Shown in pieces: positions 50,285 to 59,260 of a stretch of DNA of 64,000 nucleotides (the first letter of the stretch is position 1; every line of letters begins with the position of its first letter). The stretch comes from Stagnihabitans lacustris. Lineage in GTDB: Bacteria > Pseudomonadota > Alphaproteobacteria > Rhodobacterales > Rhodobacteraceae. The stretch is from assembly GCF_025950525.1 (NCBI RefSeq), contig NZ_JAPDGS010000001.1, forward strand, positions 558,001 to 622,000. The letters run 5' to 3'. The notes beneath the pieces were generated by a model. That model did not search any database and was not told where the DNA came from. It saw only the letters and a program-made list of their open reading frames with translations. Both the position numbers and the translations under genes were made by a program.

Positions 50285-52657
50285 ATGCTGAACCTGGCCG
50301 GGGATTGGGTGCTTTCGTCAGAAGGCCATGACATCCCCTTCACGCTCCCCGGCGACGGGATCGACGCTTTGCATCAGGCGGGCGTCATCCCGGACCCCTA
50401 TTTCGGGCGCAACGAATATGGGTTGCGCTGGATTTCCGACCGGACCTGGGTGGCGCGGCGGTCTTTTACCACGACGCGCACCGATCTGGTTCTTGTGGCC
50501 TCGATGCTGGACTGTTTGGTGACGGTTGCGGTCAATGGTCAGACGGTGCTGGTGTCGGACAACATGTTCCTGTCGCACCGGGTCGACCTGTCGGGCGCCC
50601 TGCGGCAGGGCGAGAACGAGATCACCTTGACCTTCGGCAATGTCGTGACCGAGGGTCAACGCCGTCAGGACGCGCAGCGCTATTTCGTGCCGTTTTCCGC
50701 GAACAACACGCCGATCCACAACGGCAACATGTTGCGCAAACCGTCTTGCGACTTCGGTTGGGATTGGAACATCGCGCTTGCGCCCTTTGGCGTCTATGGC
50801 GACCTTTACCTGGAGGAAGCAGGCCCGCGCATCGACCATCTGGTGATCGCCCAGACCCATGAGCCGGGGAAGGCGACGGTGACGGTCGCGGCCCATTCCG
50901 AGGCAGAGGGCGCCGAAGTCAGTTTCGTGCTTTGTGGCGTCCATGCCCGGGCCGTGGTCCGGCGCGGGGTGGCACAGGTCGCCTTGCCGATCGACGATCC
51001 GCAGCTGTGGTGGCCCGCCGGGCAGGGCGCGCAGCCCTTGCATCTGCTCAGCGTCAAGATGGGCGCCCATGTGCTGACCCGCAAGATCGGCCTGCGCCAG
51101 ATGGAGCTGGTGACGGAAAAAGACGCCGTCGGCCTGGGCTTCAAGTTCCGTGTCAATGGCCGCGATGTCTTTGCCAAAGGCGCAAACTGGATACCGCAGG
51201 ACGCTTTGTCGGGCCGGATCAACGAGGCCGACACGCGGGGGCTGTTGCAATCGGCGGTTGACGCCAACATGAACATGATCCGCGTCTGGGGCGGCGGGCG
51301 CTATGAGCCGACGTGGTTCTATGACCTGTGTGACGAAATGGGCCTGATGGTCTGGCAGGATTTCATGTTCTCGTGCCACATCTATCCGGCGGATGAGGCC
51401 TTTCTTTCGGGCGTCGCCGAAGAGGTCCGCCAGAACGCATTGCGCCTGCATCACCACGCCTGCCTTGCGCTGTGGTGCGGCGATAACGAGCTGATCGGCG
51501 CGCTGACCTGGTTCCCCGAAACCCGCGCCAACCGCGACCTCTACCTGGTCGGCTATGACCGGCTGAACCGCACCATTGAAACCGCGCTGAAGGCTGCCGT
51601 GCCGGGTGCCGTATGGTGGCCTTCCTCGCCGTCTCCCGGCCCGATGGATTTCGGAGACGCCTGGCATGACGACAGCAAGGGCGACATGCATTTCTGGAGC
51701 GTGTGGCACGAGGGGCGCGATTTCGACCATTACCGCGATGTCAGCCCGCGGTTCTGTTCGGAATTCGGCTTCCAAAGCTATCCGTCGATGGCAACGATCC
51801 GAAAATTCGCAGCGCCCGGCGATTGGAATATCGCGGCGCCGGTGATGGAGAGCCACCAAAAGAACGCCGGTGGCAATGCCCGCATCGCGGAAACCATGTT
51901 CCGCTATTTCCGCTTTCCGGTGGATTTCGAGAACTTCGTTTACCTGAGCCAGGTGCAACAGGGCCTGGCGATCAAGACCGCCGTGACCCATTGGCACAGC
52001 CTGCGGCCGCATTGCATGGGGACCTTGATCTGGCAGCTGAACGACACCTGGCCGGTGTGTTCCTGGGCCTCGCTGGACCACGGCGGCAATTGGAAGCTGT
52101 TGCACCACATGGCAAAGGACTTCTTTGCGCCGGTCACGGTTTCGGCGGTGCCGGTTGCGGGCGGGGTCGAGCTTCGGGCGATCAATGACACCGGCGCGCC
52201 TGTGAACCTGACCGTGGTAGCCCATGCGGTGGCCATGACCGGCCAAACGCGCGAGCTTGCCCGCGCGACCATCGAGGTCGCGGGTCAAGCGCTGCCGGCG
52301 CTTTGTGTCACGGTCGAGGATCACGAGATTCTGGCCTTTACCTGGGCGGGCGATGGCCACCAGGGCGGTGATACTTTCGCGCCGAAGCCCTACAAGTCCT
52401 ATGACCTTTTGCCTCCGCGCCTCACCCAAAAGGTGAAAACCGTCGGGCAAGCCTATGAGATCACGGTGGAAACGCAGTCCCTGGCTCTTTTCGTCGCGCT
52501 GGAGGCCGATCAGCCTGGCCGCTTCAGTGACAACGCCTTCACGCTGTTCCCCGGCCATCCCGCCCGGATCACCTTTACCCCCGATCACCCCGGACCCGAG
52601 CCGCGCTTTACCCTGCGCGACCTGTATTCGGCCACCTATGGAAAGGACGCGACATGA
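50285..52657 (+). CDS. Beta-mannosidase, glycoside hydrolase family 2
   Basis: The 790-residue enzyme is cytoplasmic (no signal peptide) and would cleave terminal beta-mannosides imported by the adjacent transporter. It has the GH2 jelly-roll N-domain, the beta-mannosidase stretch KPSCDFGWDWNIALAPFGVY, the loop RVWGGGRYEPTWFYDLCDEMGLMVWQDFMFSC, the acid/base motif LWCGDNE (Glu near residue 400) and the nucleophile FCSEFGFQSYP (Glu near 493). It starts 2 nt after the ATPase gene and overlaps the next ATG by 4 nt. The mannosidase call rests on these loops; a close GH2 specificity cannot be excluded. Confidence 0.9.
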   Translation: MLNLAGDWVLSSEGHDIPFTLPGDGIDALHQAGVIPDPYFGRNEYGLRWISDRTWVARRSFTTTRTDLVLVASMLDCLVTVAVNGQTVLVSDNMFLSHRVDLSGALRQGENEITLTFGNVVTEGQRRQDAQRYFVPFSANNTPIHNGNMLRKPSCDFGWDWNIALAPFGVYGDLYLEEAGPRIDHLVIAQTHEPGKATVTVAAHSEAEGAEVSFVLCGVHARAVVRRGVAQVALPIDDPQLWWPAGQGAQPLHLLSVKMGAHVLTRKIGLRQMELVTEKDAVGLGFKFRVNGRDVFAKGANWIPQDALSGRINEADTRGLLQSAVDANMNMIRVWGGGRYEPTWFYDLCDEMGLMVWQDFMFSCHIYPADEAFLSGVAEEVRQNALRLHHHACLALWCGDNELIGALTWFPETRANRDLYLVGYDRLNRTIETALKAAVPGAVWWPSSPSPGPMDFGDAWHDDSKGDMHFWSVWHEGRDFDHYRDVSPRFCSEFGFQSYPSMATIRKFAAPGDWNIAAPVMESHQKNAGGNARIAETMFRYFRFPVDFENFVYLSQVQQGLAIKTAVTHWHSLRPHCMGTLIWQLNDTWPVCSWASLDHGGNWKLLHHMAKDFFAPVTVSAVPVAGGVELRAINDTGAPVNLTVVAHAVAMTGQTRELARATIEVAGQALPALCVTVEDHEILAFTWAGDGHQGGDTFAPKPYKSYDLLPPRLTQKVKTVGQAYEITVETQSLALFVALEADQPGRFSDNAFTLFPGHPARITFTPDHPGPEPRFTLRDLYSATYGKDAT

Positions 52658-53403
52658 TCGCATATCAACTTTACTCCAGCCGCAATTTCCCCCCCCTGTC
52701 CGAAACCTGCCGTATGCTGGCAGAGGCGGGGATCGAGGGCACCGAGGGTTTTGGCGGGCTTTATGCCGATGAGGCCGCTTTGGCCGAGACGGCGGCTGCG
52801 ATCAATGCGGCGGGCCTGACCATGAAGACCGGCCATTTCGGCCTCTCGCAGATCGAGGACACGCCGGATTGGGCGCTGAAGGTCGCGCGCACCCTGGGGA
52901 TGGAGCGGCTTTACGTGCCCTATATCATGGCCGAAGACCGCCCCACCACGGGCGCGGGGTGGCGTGAGTTCGGCGCGCGGCTGGAGCGTGCCTTTGCGCC
53001 GATCCGCGCGGCCGGCTACGGCACGGGCTGGCACAACCATGACTTCGAGTTCATCGCCTGCGCCGATGGCGCGATCCCCGAGGCGGCAATCCTTGAGGGC
53101 GGGCCTTCGCTGGAAATCGAGCTGGATGTGGCTTGGGTGATCCGTGGCGGCGCCGATCCGATGGCCTGGATCGAACGCTACGGCAGCCGCATCACCGCCG
53201 CCCATGTGAAGGACATCGCGCCCAAGGGCGAGAACCTGGCCGAGGACGGTTGGGCTGATGTCGGCCAGGGCACGGTGGACTGGAAAAAGCTGATGGCCGC
53301 GCTGCAGGCCGTGGGCTGCAAGAATTTCGTTTTGGAACATGACAACCCGGCCGATCACAAGCGGTTTGCAACCCGCTCGGCCGCCTACGTGAAGGGCCTT
53401 TAA
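52654..53403 (+). CDS. Sugar phosphate isomerase/epimerase-like TIM-barrel protein (second copy)
   Basis: The 249-residue AP-endonuclease-2-type barrel is shorter than its counterpart at 43678. It shows YGTGWHNHDFEF, PSLEIELDVAWVIRGGADP, AAHVKDIAPKGE and NFVLEHDNP, giving the Glu/Asp/His metal site of this family. Its ATG overlaps the beta-mannosidase stop (ATGA) and the next gene starts 1 nt after its stop, so it is tightly tied to sugar breakdown. Its substrate may be a keto or amino sugar acid. Confidence 0.9.
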   Translation: MIAYQLYSSRNFPPLSETCRMLAEAGIEGTEGFGGLYADEAALAETAAAINAAGLTMKTGHFGLSQIEDTPDWALKVARTLGMERLYVPYIMAEDRPTTGAGWREFGARLERAFAPIRAAGYGTGWHNHDFEFIACADGAIPEAAILEGGPSLEIELDVAWVIRGGADPMAWIERYGSRITAAHVKDIAPKGENLAEDGWADVGQGTVDWKKLMAALQAVGCKNFVLEHDNPADHKRFATRSAAYVKGL

Positions 53404-53404
53404 G

Positions 53405-54535
53405 ATGGAAAAACTCGGCATCGGCATCATCGGATGCGGCAATATCTCGACCTCGTATCTGCGCCTGGCGCCCTTGTTCAAGGGGCTGGAGGTCCGCGCG
53501 GTCGCCGACCTGAACATGGAGGCCGCCACCGCGCGCGCCGCCGAGTTCAACACGACGGCCCAGTCGGTCGATGACCTGCTGGCCAACCCGGATCTGGACA
53601 TCATCATCAACCTGACGATCCCGGAAGCGCATTTTCCGATCACCAAGCGTATCCTGCAGGCGGGCAAGCACGCCTATTCGGAAAAGCCTCTGGTGCTGAC
53701 TCTGGAACAGGGCGTCGAACTGCGCGATCTGGCCAAGGCCAAGGGCCTGTCGGTCGGCTGCGCGCCGGACACCTTTTTGGGCGGCGCCCATCAACAGGCC
53801 CGTGCCATCGTCGACAGCGGCGAGATCGGGACGATCACCACGGGGAACGCCGCGATCCAGGGCCATGGTCCGGAAAGCTGGCACCCCTCGCCGGACTTCT
53901 TCTATCAGCCCGGCGCCGGTCCGATCATGGACATGGGGCCCTATTACTTCGCCAACCTGATCAACCTCTTGGGTCCGGTGCGCCGCGTGGGCGCGCTGAC
54001 CTCCTCGGCCGAGGCCAAGCGTCCGATCGGCTCTGGCCCGCGTGCCGGTGAGCTGATCGACGTCAACACGCCCTCGAACATCCAGGCGCTGCTGGAGTTC
54101 CATTCGGGTGCTACGATCAGCTTTTCGGCAAGCTGGGACGTCTGGCACCACAAGCGCAACCACTTCGAGCTTTATGGCACCAAGGGGACGCTTTACGTGC
54201 CGGACCCGAACTTCTTTGGCGGCACGGTCGAGGTGGCCAAGCCGGGTGGCGAGGCTGTTGCGGTCGCGCCCTGGGATCACCCTTTCCTTGTGGTGAACCA
54301 GAACCACAATGGCCGCGAGCTGGCGAATTATCGCACCGCGGGCCTGGCCGACATGGCCGTGGCGCATCTGACGGGCCGCGAACACCGCTGCTCGCTGGAG
54401 CGGACCTTGCACGGCGTCGACGTCATGACCTCGATCCTGAAGTCGGGTGAGACGGGGCAGTTCGTGACGCTGACCACGACCTGCACCCGACCCGAGGCCC
54501 TGGGCATCGAAGAGGCCCGCGCGCTTTTGGCCTGA
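53405..54535 (+). CDS. Gfo/Idh/MocA family oxidoreductase (second copy)
   Basis: The 376-residue protein has the nucleotide-binding start LGIGIIGCGNISTSYLRLAPL, the EKP lysine region KHAYSEKPLVLTLEQGVELRDLAKAKG and GPIMDMGPYYFANLINLLGPV in the substrate pocket. It is the last gene of the transporter operon and is followed after 7 nt by a composite 3' repeat. Together with the TIM-barrel gene it repeats the pair found beyond lacI. Confidence 0.92.
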   Translation: MEKLGIGIIGCGNISTSYLRLAPLFKGLEVRAVADLNMEAATARAAEFNTTAQSVDDLLANPDLDIIINLTIPEAHFPITKRILQAGKHAYSEKPLVLTLEQGVELRDLAKAKGLSVGCAPDTFLGGAHQQARAIVDSGEIGTITTGNAAIQGHGPESWHPSPDFFYQPGAGPIMDMGPYYFANLINLLGPVRRVGALTSSAEAKRPIGSGPRAGELIDVNTPSNIQALLEFHSGATISFSASWDVWHHKRNHFELYGTKGTLYVPDPNFFGGTVEVAKPGGEAVAVAPWDHPFLVVNQNHNGRELANYRTAGLADMAVAHLTGREHRCSLERTLHGVDVMTSILKSGETGQFVTLTTTCTRPEALGIEEARALLA

Positions 54536-54542
54536 GGCGGGG

Positions 54543-54683
54543 TCCGGGAGAAACCTGCGGCATGAAATGCCGCAGGTTTCTCCCGGAGGAAGCCGGGGGG
54601 CGGCCGCCCCCCGGACCCCCTGCCTGGAGGGACCCGCGGGGTCCCTCCAGACCTCCCACGGAATATTTATCCCAGTATGAAAG
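54543..54683 (+). repeat. Composite 3' repeat, most complete copy
   Basis: The 45-nt palindrome (54543-54587) has perfect arms TCCGGGAGAAACCTGC and GCAGGTTTCTCCCGGA around GGCATGAAATGCC. Hairpin two is 54593-54614. Hairpin three is 54624-54650 (CTGGAGGGACCC/GGGTCCCTCCAG). The tail GGAATATTTATCCC then AGTATGAAAG ends at 54683. Confidence 0.88.
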
Positions 54684-54846
54684 CCACGAGAGCGCCGCGG
54701 GAAACCGGCGCTCTTTCACATTTGCCCAAATACTCATTGGTGGAAGGGGCTTCTTCGGCGGTGCGGGGCGCGCGGGCTTTCCCGTGCGACCTTGGCCCGA
54801 GGCGCCTGATTTCCGCTTGATCCGCCCGCAAAACCCGCCATAACCG

Positions 54847-54860
54847 GGTTTGATCAAACC
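54847..54860. promoter_or_regulatory. GntR operator candidate at its own promoter
   Basis: GGTTTGATCAAACC is a perfect 14-bp palindrome ending 9 bp before the GntR start. The inner TTTGATCAAA recurs before the aminotransferase gene. Confidence 0.7.
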
Positions 54861-54869
54861 GGGGCCAAG

Positions 54870-55526
54870 ATGACCGAGACGCGCAAGATCCCGACCCATG
54901 AAGTGACCTATGTCCGCCTGCGTGACATGATCCTTTTCGGCAGCCTTGCCCCCGGTCAGCCCGTCACGATCCAGGGCCTGGTCCAGGATCTGTCGGCCGG
55001 CATGACCCCCGTGCGTGAGGCGATCCGCCGCCTGGCCGCCGAGGGCGCGCTTATGCCCCAGGGCAACCGCCGGGTGACGGTGCCGCGTCTTGATCCCGGT
55101 CTTCTGGGCCAGATCGCCTTTGCGCGCCTGACCCTTGAACCCCACCTGGCCGAACTTGCCGCCCGCAAGGCCTCTCCCGCGCTGATCGCCACGCTTGAGG
55201 CCCATGACGCCCGCGTCGATGCCGCGATCAAGGCGGGCGACATCCATGCCTATCTGGAAAGCAACCACGCCTTCCACTTTGCGCTTTATGACGCCGCGGG
55301 GGCAGGGGTCCTGACCGATATGGCGCAGTCGCTTTGGCTGCGCTTTGGCCCCTCCTTGCGGTTCGTGATCGAGCGGGGCGGCGCCTCGGGCCTGCCTGAC
55401 CTGCACGAAGAGATGCTTTCGGCCATGGTCCGTGGCGACGCCCCGGGCGTGGCGCGGGCCATGCGCGCCGATATCGACCAGGGGGTGGAACAGGTCCGGG
55501 CCGCGCTGGAAAAGGGAGAGATCTGA
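54870..55526 (+). CDS. GntR family regulator, FadR/FCD subgroup
   Basis: The 218-residue protein has a winged helix (EVTYVRLRDMILFGSLAPGQPVTIQGLVQDL, then MTPVREAIRRLAAEGAL) and a helical FCD ligand domain with the metal/ligand residues of NHAFHFALYDAAG. FCD members often sense small acids. It lies upstream of an omega-aminotransferase in the same direction, and both carry TTTGATCAAA palindromes, so it probably regulates itself and that gene. Confidence 0.9.
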   Translation: MTETRKIPTHEVTYVRLRDMILFGSLAPGQPVTIQGLVQDLSAGMTPVREAIRRLAAEGALMPQGNRRVTVPRLDPGLLGQIAFARLTLEPHLAELAARKASPALIATLEAHDARVDAAIKAGDIHAYLESNHAFHFALYDAAGAGVLTDMAQSLWLRFGPSLRFVIERGGASGLPDLHEEMLSAMVRGDAPGVARAMRADIDQGVEQVRAALEKGEI

Positions 55527-55569
55527 TCCTGTCCCTTTCCGCAAGATCCTGACCGCCGCGGCCCCCTCA

Positions 55570-55625
55570 CAGTCGGCAGGGCCAAGGGGCGGGGGCGCAG
55601 GGCGGACGGTTCAGTCGGCAGGGCC
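55570..55625 (+). repeat. Paired 14-bp repeat, direct copies
   Basis: CAGTCGGCAGGGCC occurs at 55570-55583 and 55612-55625, 42 bp apart. Its reverse complement occurs twice behind the aminotransferase region (57968-57981 and 13 of 14 bp at 58008-58020), about 40 bp apart. Confidence 0.75.
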
Positions 55626-55705
55626 CCCCTCGGTCACATCAAGGTCTGCTGCGGACTCAGGCGCCCGAGCAGACATTGACCGAGCGGACATTCAAAGACC
55701 GCGCC

Positions 55706-55746
55706 GAAATTTGATCAAATTTCTTGAAGCCGGGACGATTTGATCA
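55706..55746. promoter_or_regulatory. Pair of GntR operator candidates before the aminotransferase gene
   Basis: GAAATTTGATCAAATTTC (55706-55723) is a perfect 18-bp palindrome. A second TGATCA core within GATTTGATCATAA lies at 55741-55746, 29 bp on. Both lie 55-95 bp before the start codon and share the core of the site at 54847. Confidence 0.75.
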
Positions 55747-55801
55747 TAAACTCCCCCCAAGGCGGACCAAGCCGCACCGGATTCGACCCAAGGGGGATGC
55801 C

Positions 55802-57205
55802 ATGAACCAACCCGTCAAGATCACCAACCACCTGCCGACTGCGGAACTTCAGGCGCTTGACGCCGCCCACCACATGCATCCTTTCACCGACAATTCCGCG
55901 CTGGCCAAAAAGGGCGCGCGGATCATGAAATCGGCCAAGGGCGTCTGGCTGACCGACACCGAGGGTCACAAGATCATCGACGGCATGGCTGGCCTCTGGT
56001 GCGTCAACATCGGCTATGGCCGCAAGGAATTGGCCGATGCCGCCAGCGCCCAGATGCTGGAACTGGCCTATTACAACACCTTCTTTCAGACCTCGCATAT
56101 TCCGGCCATTGCCTTGGCCGCCAAGATCGCCGAAGTCGCGCCCGAGGGCATGAACCACACCTTCTTTGCCGGCTCAGGCTCCGAGGCGAATGACACCAAT
56201 ATCCGCATGGTGCGGCGCTATTGGGACATCAAGGGCCAGCCGGAAAAGCGCATCATCATCGCGCGCAAGAATGGCTACCACGGCTCGACCCTGGGCGGCG
56301 GGTCGCTGGGCGGCATGTCGGGCATCCATGCCCATGGCGGCAAGATCGCGGGCATCGTCCATATCGGCGAGCCGAACTGGTGGGAACAGGGCGGCGACAT
56401 GACGCCCGAGGCCTTCGGCCTGATGCGCGCGCAGGAACTGGAAAAGATGATCCTGGACCTTGGCGTGGAAAACGTCGCGGCCTTTATCGGGGAACCCATC
56501 CAGGGTGCCGGTGGCGTCATCGTGCCGCCCGACAGCTACTGGCCGGAAATCCAGCGCATCTGCGACCGCTACGGCATCCTGTTGATTGCCGACGAGGTCA
56601 TCACCGGGTTCGGGCGCACCGGCAACTGGTTCGGATCGACCACCTTCAACATCAAGCCGCATATCATGACCATCGCCAAGGGCCTGTCGTCCGGCTATCA
56701 GCCCATCGGCGGGTCGATTGTCTGTGACGAGGTGGCCGAGGTCATGGGTTCGGCCGGGGATTTCAACCACGGTTACACCTATTCCGGCCATCCGGTCGCC
56801 GCCGCCGTGGCGCTGGAAAATATCCGTATCATGCAGGACGAGGGCATCGTGGACCATGTCCGCAACGTGGCCCATCCCTACCTTGCCAAGAAATGGGCTG
56901 CCCTGACCGAGCATCCGATGGTGGGCGAGGCGAAATTGGTGGGGCTCATGGGCTCTATCGCCTTGACGCCCGACAAGGCCAACCGCGCCAAGTTCGCCTC
57001 CGACACCGGAACCGTCGGCTACAAATGCCGCGAGCGCTGCTTTGCCAATGACCTGATCATGCGCCATGTCGGCGACCGGATGATCATTTCTCCGCCGCTG
57101 GTGATCACGCCCGAAGAGATCGACATCCTGATCGACCGCGCCTGGAAATCCATCGACGAATGTTACACCGCGGTCAAGGCCGAGGGGCTTTGGCAGGCGC
57201 GCTGA
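55802..57205 (+). CDS. Class III omega-aminotransferase, putrescine/omega-amino acid type
   Basis: This 467-residue PLP enzyme shows HHMHPFTDNSALAKKGARIM, GLWCVNIGYG, SGSEANDTNIRMVRRYW, EPIQGAGGVIVPP, LIADEVITGFGRTG and the Schiff-base lysine in IAKGLSSGYQPIGG. It is close in layout to putrescine- or beta-alanine-pyruvate aminotransferases (SpuC-like). AGGGGGAT precedes the ATG. Its likely control is by the adjacent GntR through two palindromes. The exact amine donor cannot be read. Confidence 0.92.
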   Translation: MNQPVKITNHLPTAELQALDAAHHMHPFTDNSALAKKGARIMKSAKGVWLTDTEGHKIIDGMAGLWCVNIGYGRKELADAASAQMLELAYYNTFFQTSHIPAIALAAKIAEVAPEGMNHTFFAGSGSEANDTNIRMVRRYWDIKGQPEKRIIIARKNGYHGSTLGGGSLGGMSGIHAHGGKIAGIVHIGEPNWWEQGGDMTPEAFGLMRAQELEKMILDLGVENVAAFIGEPIQGAGGVIVPPDSYWPEIQRICDRYGILLIADEVITGFGRTGNWFGSTTFNIKPHIMTIAKGLSSGYQPIGGSIVCDEVAEVMGSAGDFNHGYTYSGHPVAAAVALENIRIMQDEGIVDHVRNVAHPYLAKKWAALTEHPMVGEAKLVGLMGSIALTPDKANRAKFASDTGTVGYKCRERCFANDLIMRHVGDRMIISPPLVITPEEIDILIDRAWKSIDECYTAVKAEGLWQAR

Positions 57206-57225
57206 CCCCGTTGACGTCATCAGGG

Positions 57226-57254
57226 AACCCGGGTCATCATGGCCCGGGTTTTTT
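57226..57254 (+). terminator. Terminator of the aminotransferase gene
   Basis: AACCCGGG (57226-57233) and CCCGGGTT (57243-57250) form a perfect 8-bp stem with a 9-nt loop, followed by T to 57254. It is followed by degenerate echoes of TCATG-CCCGGG-TTTT to about 57308. Confidence 0.88.
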
Positions 57255-57340
57255 CATGTCCCGGTTCTTCATGGCTCGGGTGTTCACGTCCCGGGTTTTC
57301 ATGCCCGGACCAGTGCCGGCCGGTTTTACAGGAGGTCATC

Positions 57341-57952
57341 TTGCGTCACGCCCTTGTCTGCGCCCTGTTTCCCGTGCTGGCGGCCCTCCCCGGTTTCGCC
57401 TGCGTGACGGCCGAAGATGCCACCACCGGGGTCCGCTTTACCCTGGCCGATGGGGCAGAGGGGACGGTTCAGGTCTCGGGGCAGATGGTCGCCCTGAACT
57501 ATGCGACCAACAAGGGCGCCAAGATCGACGAGCGCCAGTCGCGCTATGGCATCTATGACGTCAAGCGGCTGCGCCAGGACAGCGAATTGCCCGTGGTGGG
57601 CTCGGGGGCGGATCGGCTGAGCTGGTTCTACCAGACCACGCCGCCCCGGCCAGAGCCGGGGATGGTCTGGCATGGCACGCTGCGCCAAGAGCTTGACCAG
57701 GTCGGCTATGGGACCGAGATGGTCGAGCTTCATTCGCGCAGCCAAGTGAGCTATGGCGCGACCTGGACGGTGTTGGAGGGCAAGGAGGTCACGCTTTCGG
57801 GCTGTCCCTACCGCGTCCTGCCGGTCGAGATGACGCGCGACGGCGAAACCGCGGTGGCCGGGCGCTGGATCTGGTTCGCGGACCTGGGCTTTGGCATCCA
57901 GACGATCCGAGAGGGCAAGTCGAACGGGATCACCGGGTTGACCGCGCCCTGA
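57341..57952 (+). CDS. Secreted protein of unknown function
   Basis: The 203-residue product starts at TTG 57341, which has a perfect GGAGGT 4 nt upstream; an ATG further up lies in the repeat echoes. It has a signal peptide (LRHALVCALFPVLAALPGFA) and a cysteine just behind it. A beta-rich mature part (TGVRFTLADGAEGTVQVSG, RWIWFADLGFGIQTI) with one further cysteine (TLSGCPY) follows. I do not recognise the family. It stands alone between the aminotransferase and the MFS gene. Confidence 0.75.
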   Translation: MRHALVCALFPVLAALPGFACVTAEDATTGVRFTLADGAEGTVQVSGQMVALNYATNKGAKIDERQSRYGIYDVKRLRQDSELPVVGSGADRLSWFYQTTPPRPEPGMVWHGTLRQELDQVGYGTEMVELHSRSQVSYGATWTVLEGKEVTLSGCPYRVLPVEMTRDGETAVAGRWIWFADLGFGIQTIREGKSNGITGLTAP

Positions 57953-57967
57953 GCGCGGCCGCCCGGG

Positions 57968-58020
57968 GGCCCTGCCGACTGTCCCGCAGCGCCCGGCGCC
58001 GGGTGTCGCCCTGCCGACTG
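57968..58020 (-). repeat. Paired 14-bp repeat, inverted copies
   Basis: GGCCCTGCCGACTG (57968-57981) and GCCCTGCCGACTG (58008-58020) are reverse complements of the pair at 55570-55625, with a GC-rich spacer. They begin 16 nt after the secreted-protein stop. Confidence 0.75.
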
Positions 58021-58129
58021 GGGGCTTCGGTTCCGCTGACGGCCTGGCCCCGACGCCCGCTCTCCATCCGCGACATGGCGTGTCGGGCGGGGGCGCGGCA
58101 CCGCCTGCGTCAGGCGCTAACCTGCCCCC

Positions 58130-59260
58130 ATGACCGCGCTTTCCGACCTGACCCGCGCCCGGGCGCCGCTTGCGTCCTTTTTCGCCATGGGCGTGCTGTG
58201 GGGCAGCTTTGCTGCTGACCTGCCCGATATCAAGACCATGCTGGGCGTCGACGAGAGCCGGCTTGGCCTTCTTCTTCTGATGACCCCCATCGCGGCCCTG
58301 ATCGCCATGGCGCTGTCGGGCCGCATCGCCGAGGCGCTTGGCCCGCGCGCGCTGATCACCGCGACCCTGGCCATGGCGCTGGCCTTTACCCTGCCGGGGC
58401 AGGTGGGCACCTGGTATCTGTTCCCGCTGGCCATGCTTTTGTGCGGCGCCACCACCGGCGCGGTCGATGTCCTGATGAATGCCCGCATCGCCGCATTGGA
58501 GGCCGGGGGGCGCAGTCTGATGACGCTGGCCCATGCCGCCTATTCCTTCGGCTATGCCAGCGGCGCCCTGGCCACCGGAGCCTTGCGCAGCCTGGAGTTC
58601 GGCCCCTCGGGCGTCATGGCGACGATCGGTGTGGCGGCGGCGTTCCTCGCTTTGCTGTCCCATGACGGCGCGCGGATCGAGGGCCTGGGGCCCGCCGCCC
58701 GCGCCCGGCTGGGCCTTGTGCCTCTGGTCGGCGGCGGCGTCGTGCTGATCGCCTTTCTGACGGAAAACGCCGCGGAATACTGGTCGGCGCTGCATATCGA
58801 ACAGACCCTGGGTGGCAGCCCGGCCTTTGGCTCGGCGGCGCCGGCGCTTTTGGCGCTGACCATGGGGGTCTCGCGGCTTTTGGGTCATGGGCTGGTGGCG
58901 CGCGTGGGGGCGGGGCGGCTTTTGGTGCTGGGCGCGGGTCTGGCCTCGGTAGGGGCCCTGGGGATCGCCATGGCGCAAAGCCCGGGCCAAGCCTATCTGG
59001 GCTTTGTCGTCATGGGCTTGGGCGCCTCGGTCATTGCGCCCACGGCATTCACGCTGGTGGGCGCGCTGTGCCGCGACGAAGACCGCGCCCGCGCCATCCA
59101 GGCCGCGACGATGCTGGGCTATTCGGGCTATTTCATCGGACCGCCGGGATTGGGGCTTATCGCGGGCGCCTATGGCCTGCGGGCGGCCTTTGTCACGGCC
59201 GCCCTCGCGCTGTGCCTGGTGCCCGTGCTGGTCTGGGTGCTGGCGCGGATCAGGCGCTGA
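58130..59260 (+). CDS. MFS transporter
   Basis: The 376-residue protein has about 12 hydrophobic helices. The first loop RIAEALGPRALI is the major facilitator pattern between helices 2 and 3. The compact size and FFAMGVLWGSFAADLPDIK start resemble the fucose/YbjJ-like MFS group. The substrate is unknown. Its last 11 bp overlap the 3' end of the opposed P450 gene. ATG at 58130 is the only good start. Confidence 0.88.
   Translation: MTALSDLTRARAPLASFFAMGVLWGSFAADLPDIKTMLGVDESRLGLLLLMTPIAALIAMALSGRIAEALGPRALITATLAMALAFTLPGQVGTWYLFPLAMLLCGATTGAVDVLMNARIAALEAGGRSLMTLAHAAYSFGYASGALATGALRSLEFGPSGVMATIGVAAAFLALLSHDGARIEGLGPAARARLGLVPLVGGGVVLIAFLTENAAEYWSALHIEQTLGGSPAFGSAAPALLALTMGVSRLLGHGLVARVGAGRLLVLGAGLASVGALGIAMAQSPGQAYLGFVVMGLGASVIAPTAFTLVGALCRDEDRARAIQAATMLGYSGYFIGPPGLGLIAGAYGLRAAFVTAALALCLVPVLVWVLARIRR

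Noticed and set aside
50318-52663. 781-residue minus-strand frame
   Set aside because: Antisense of the beta-mannosidase gene.
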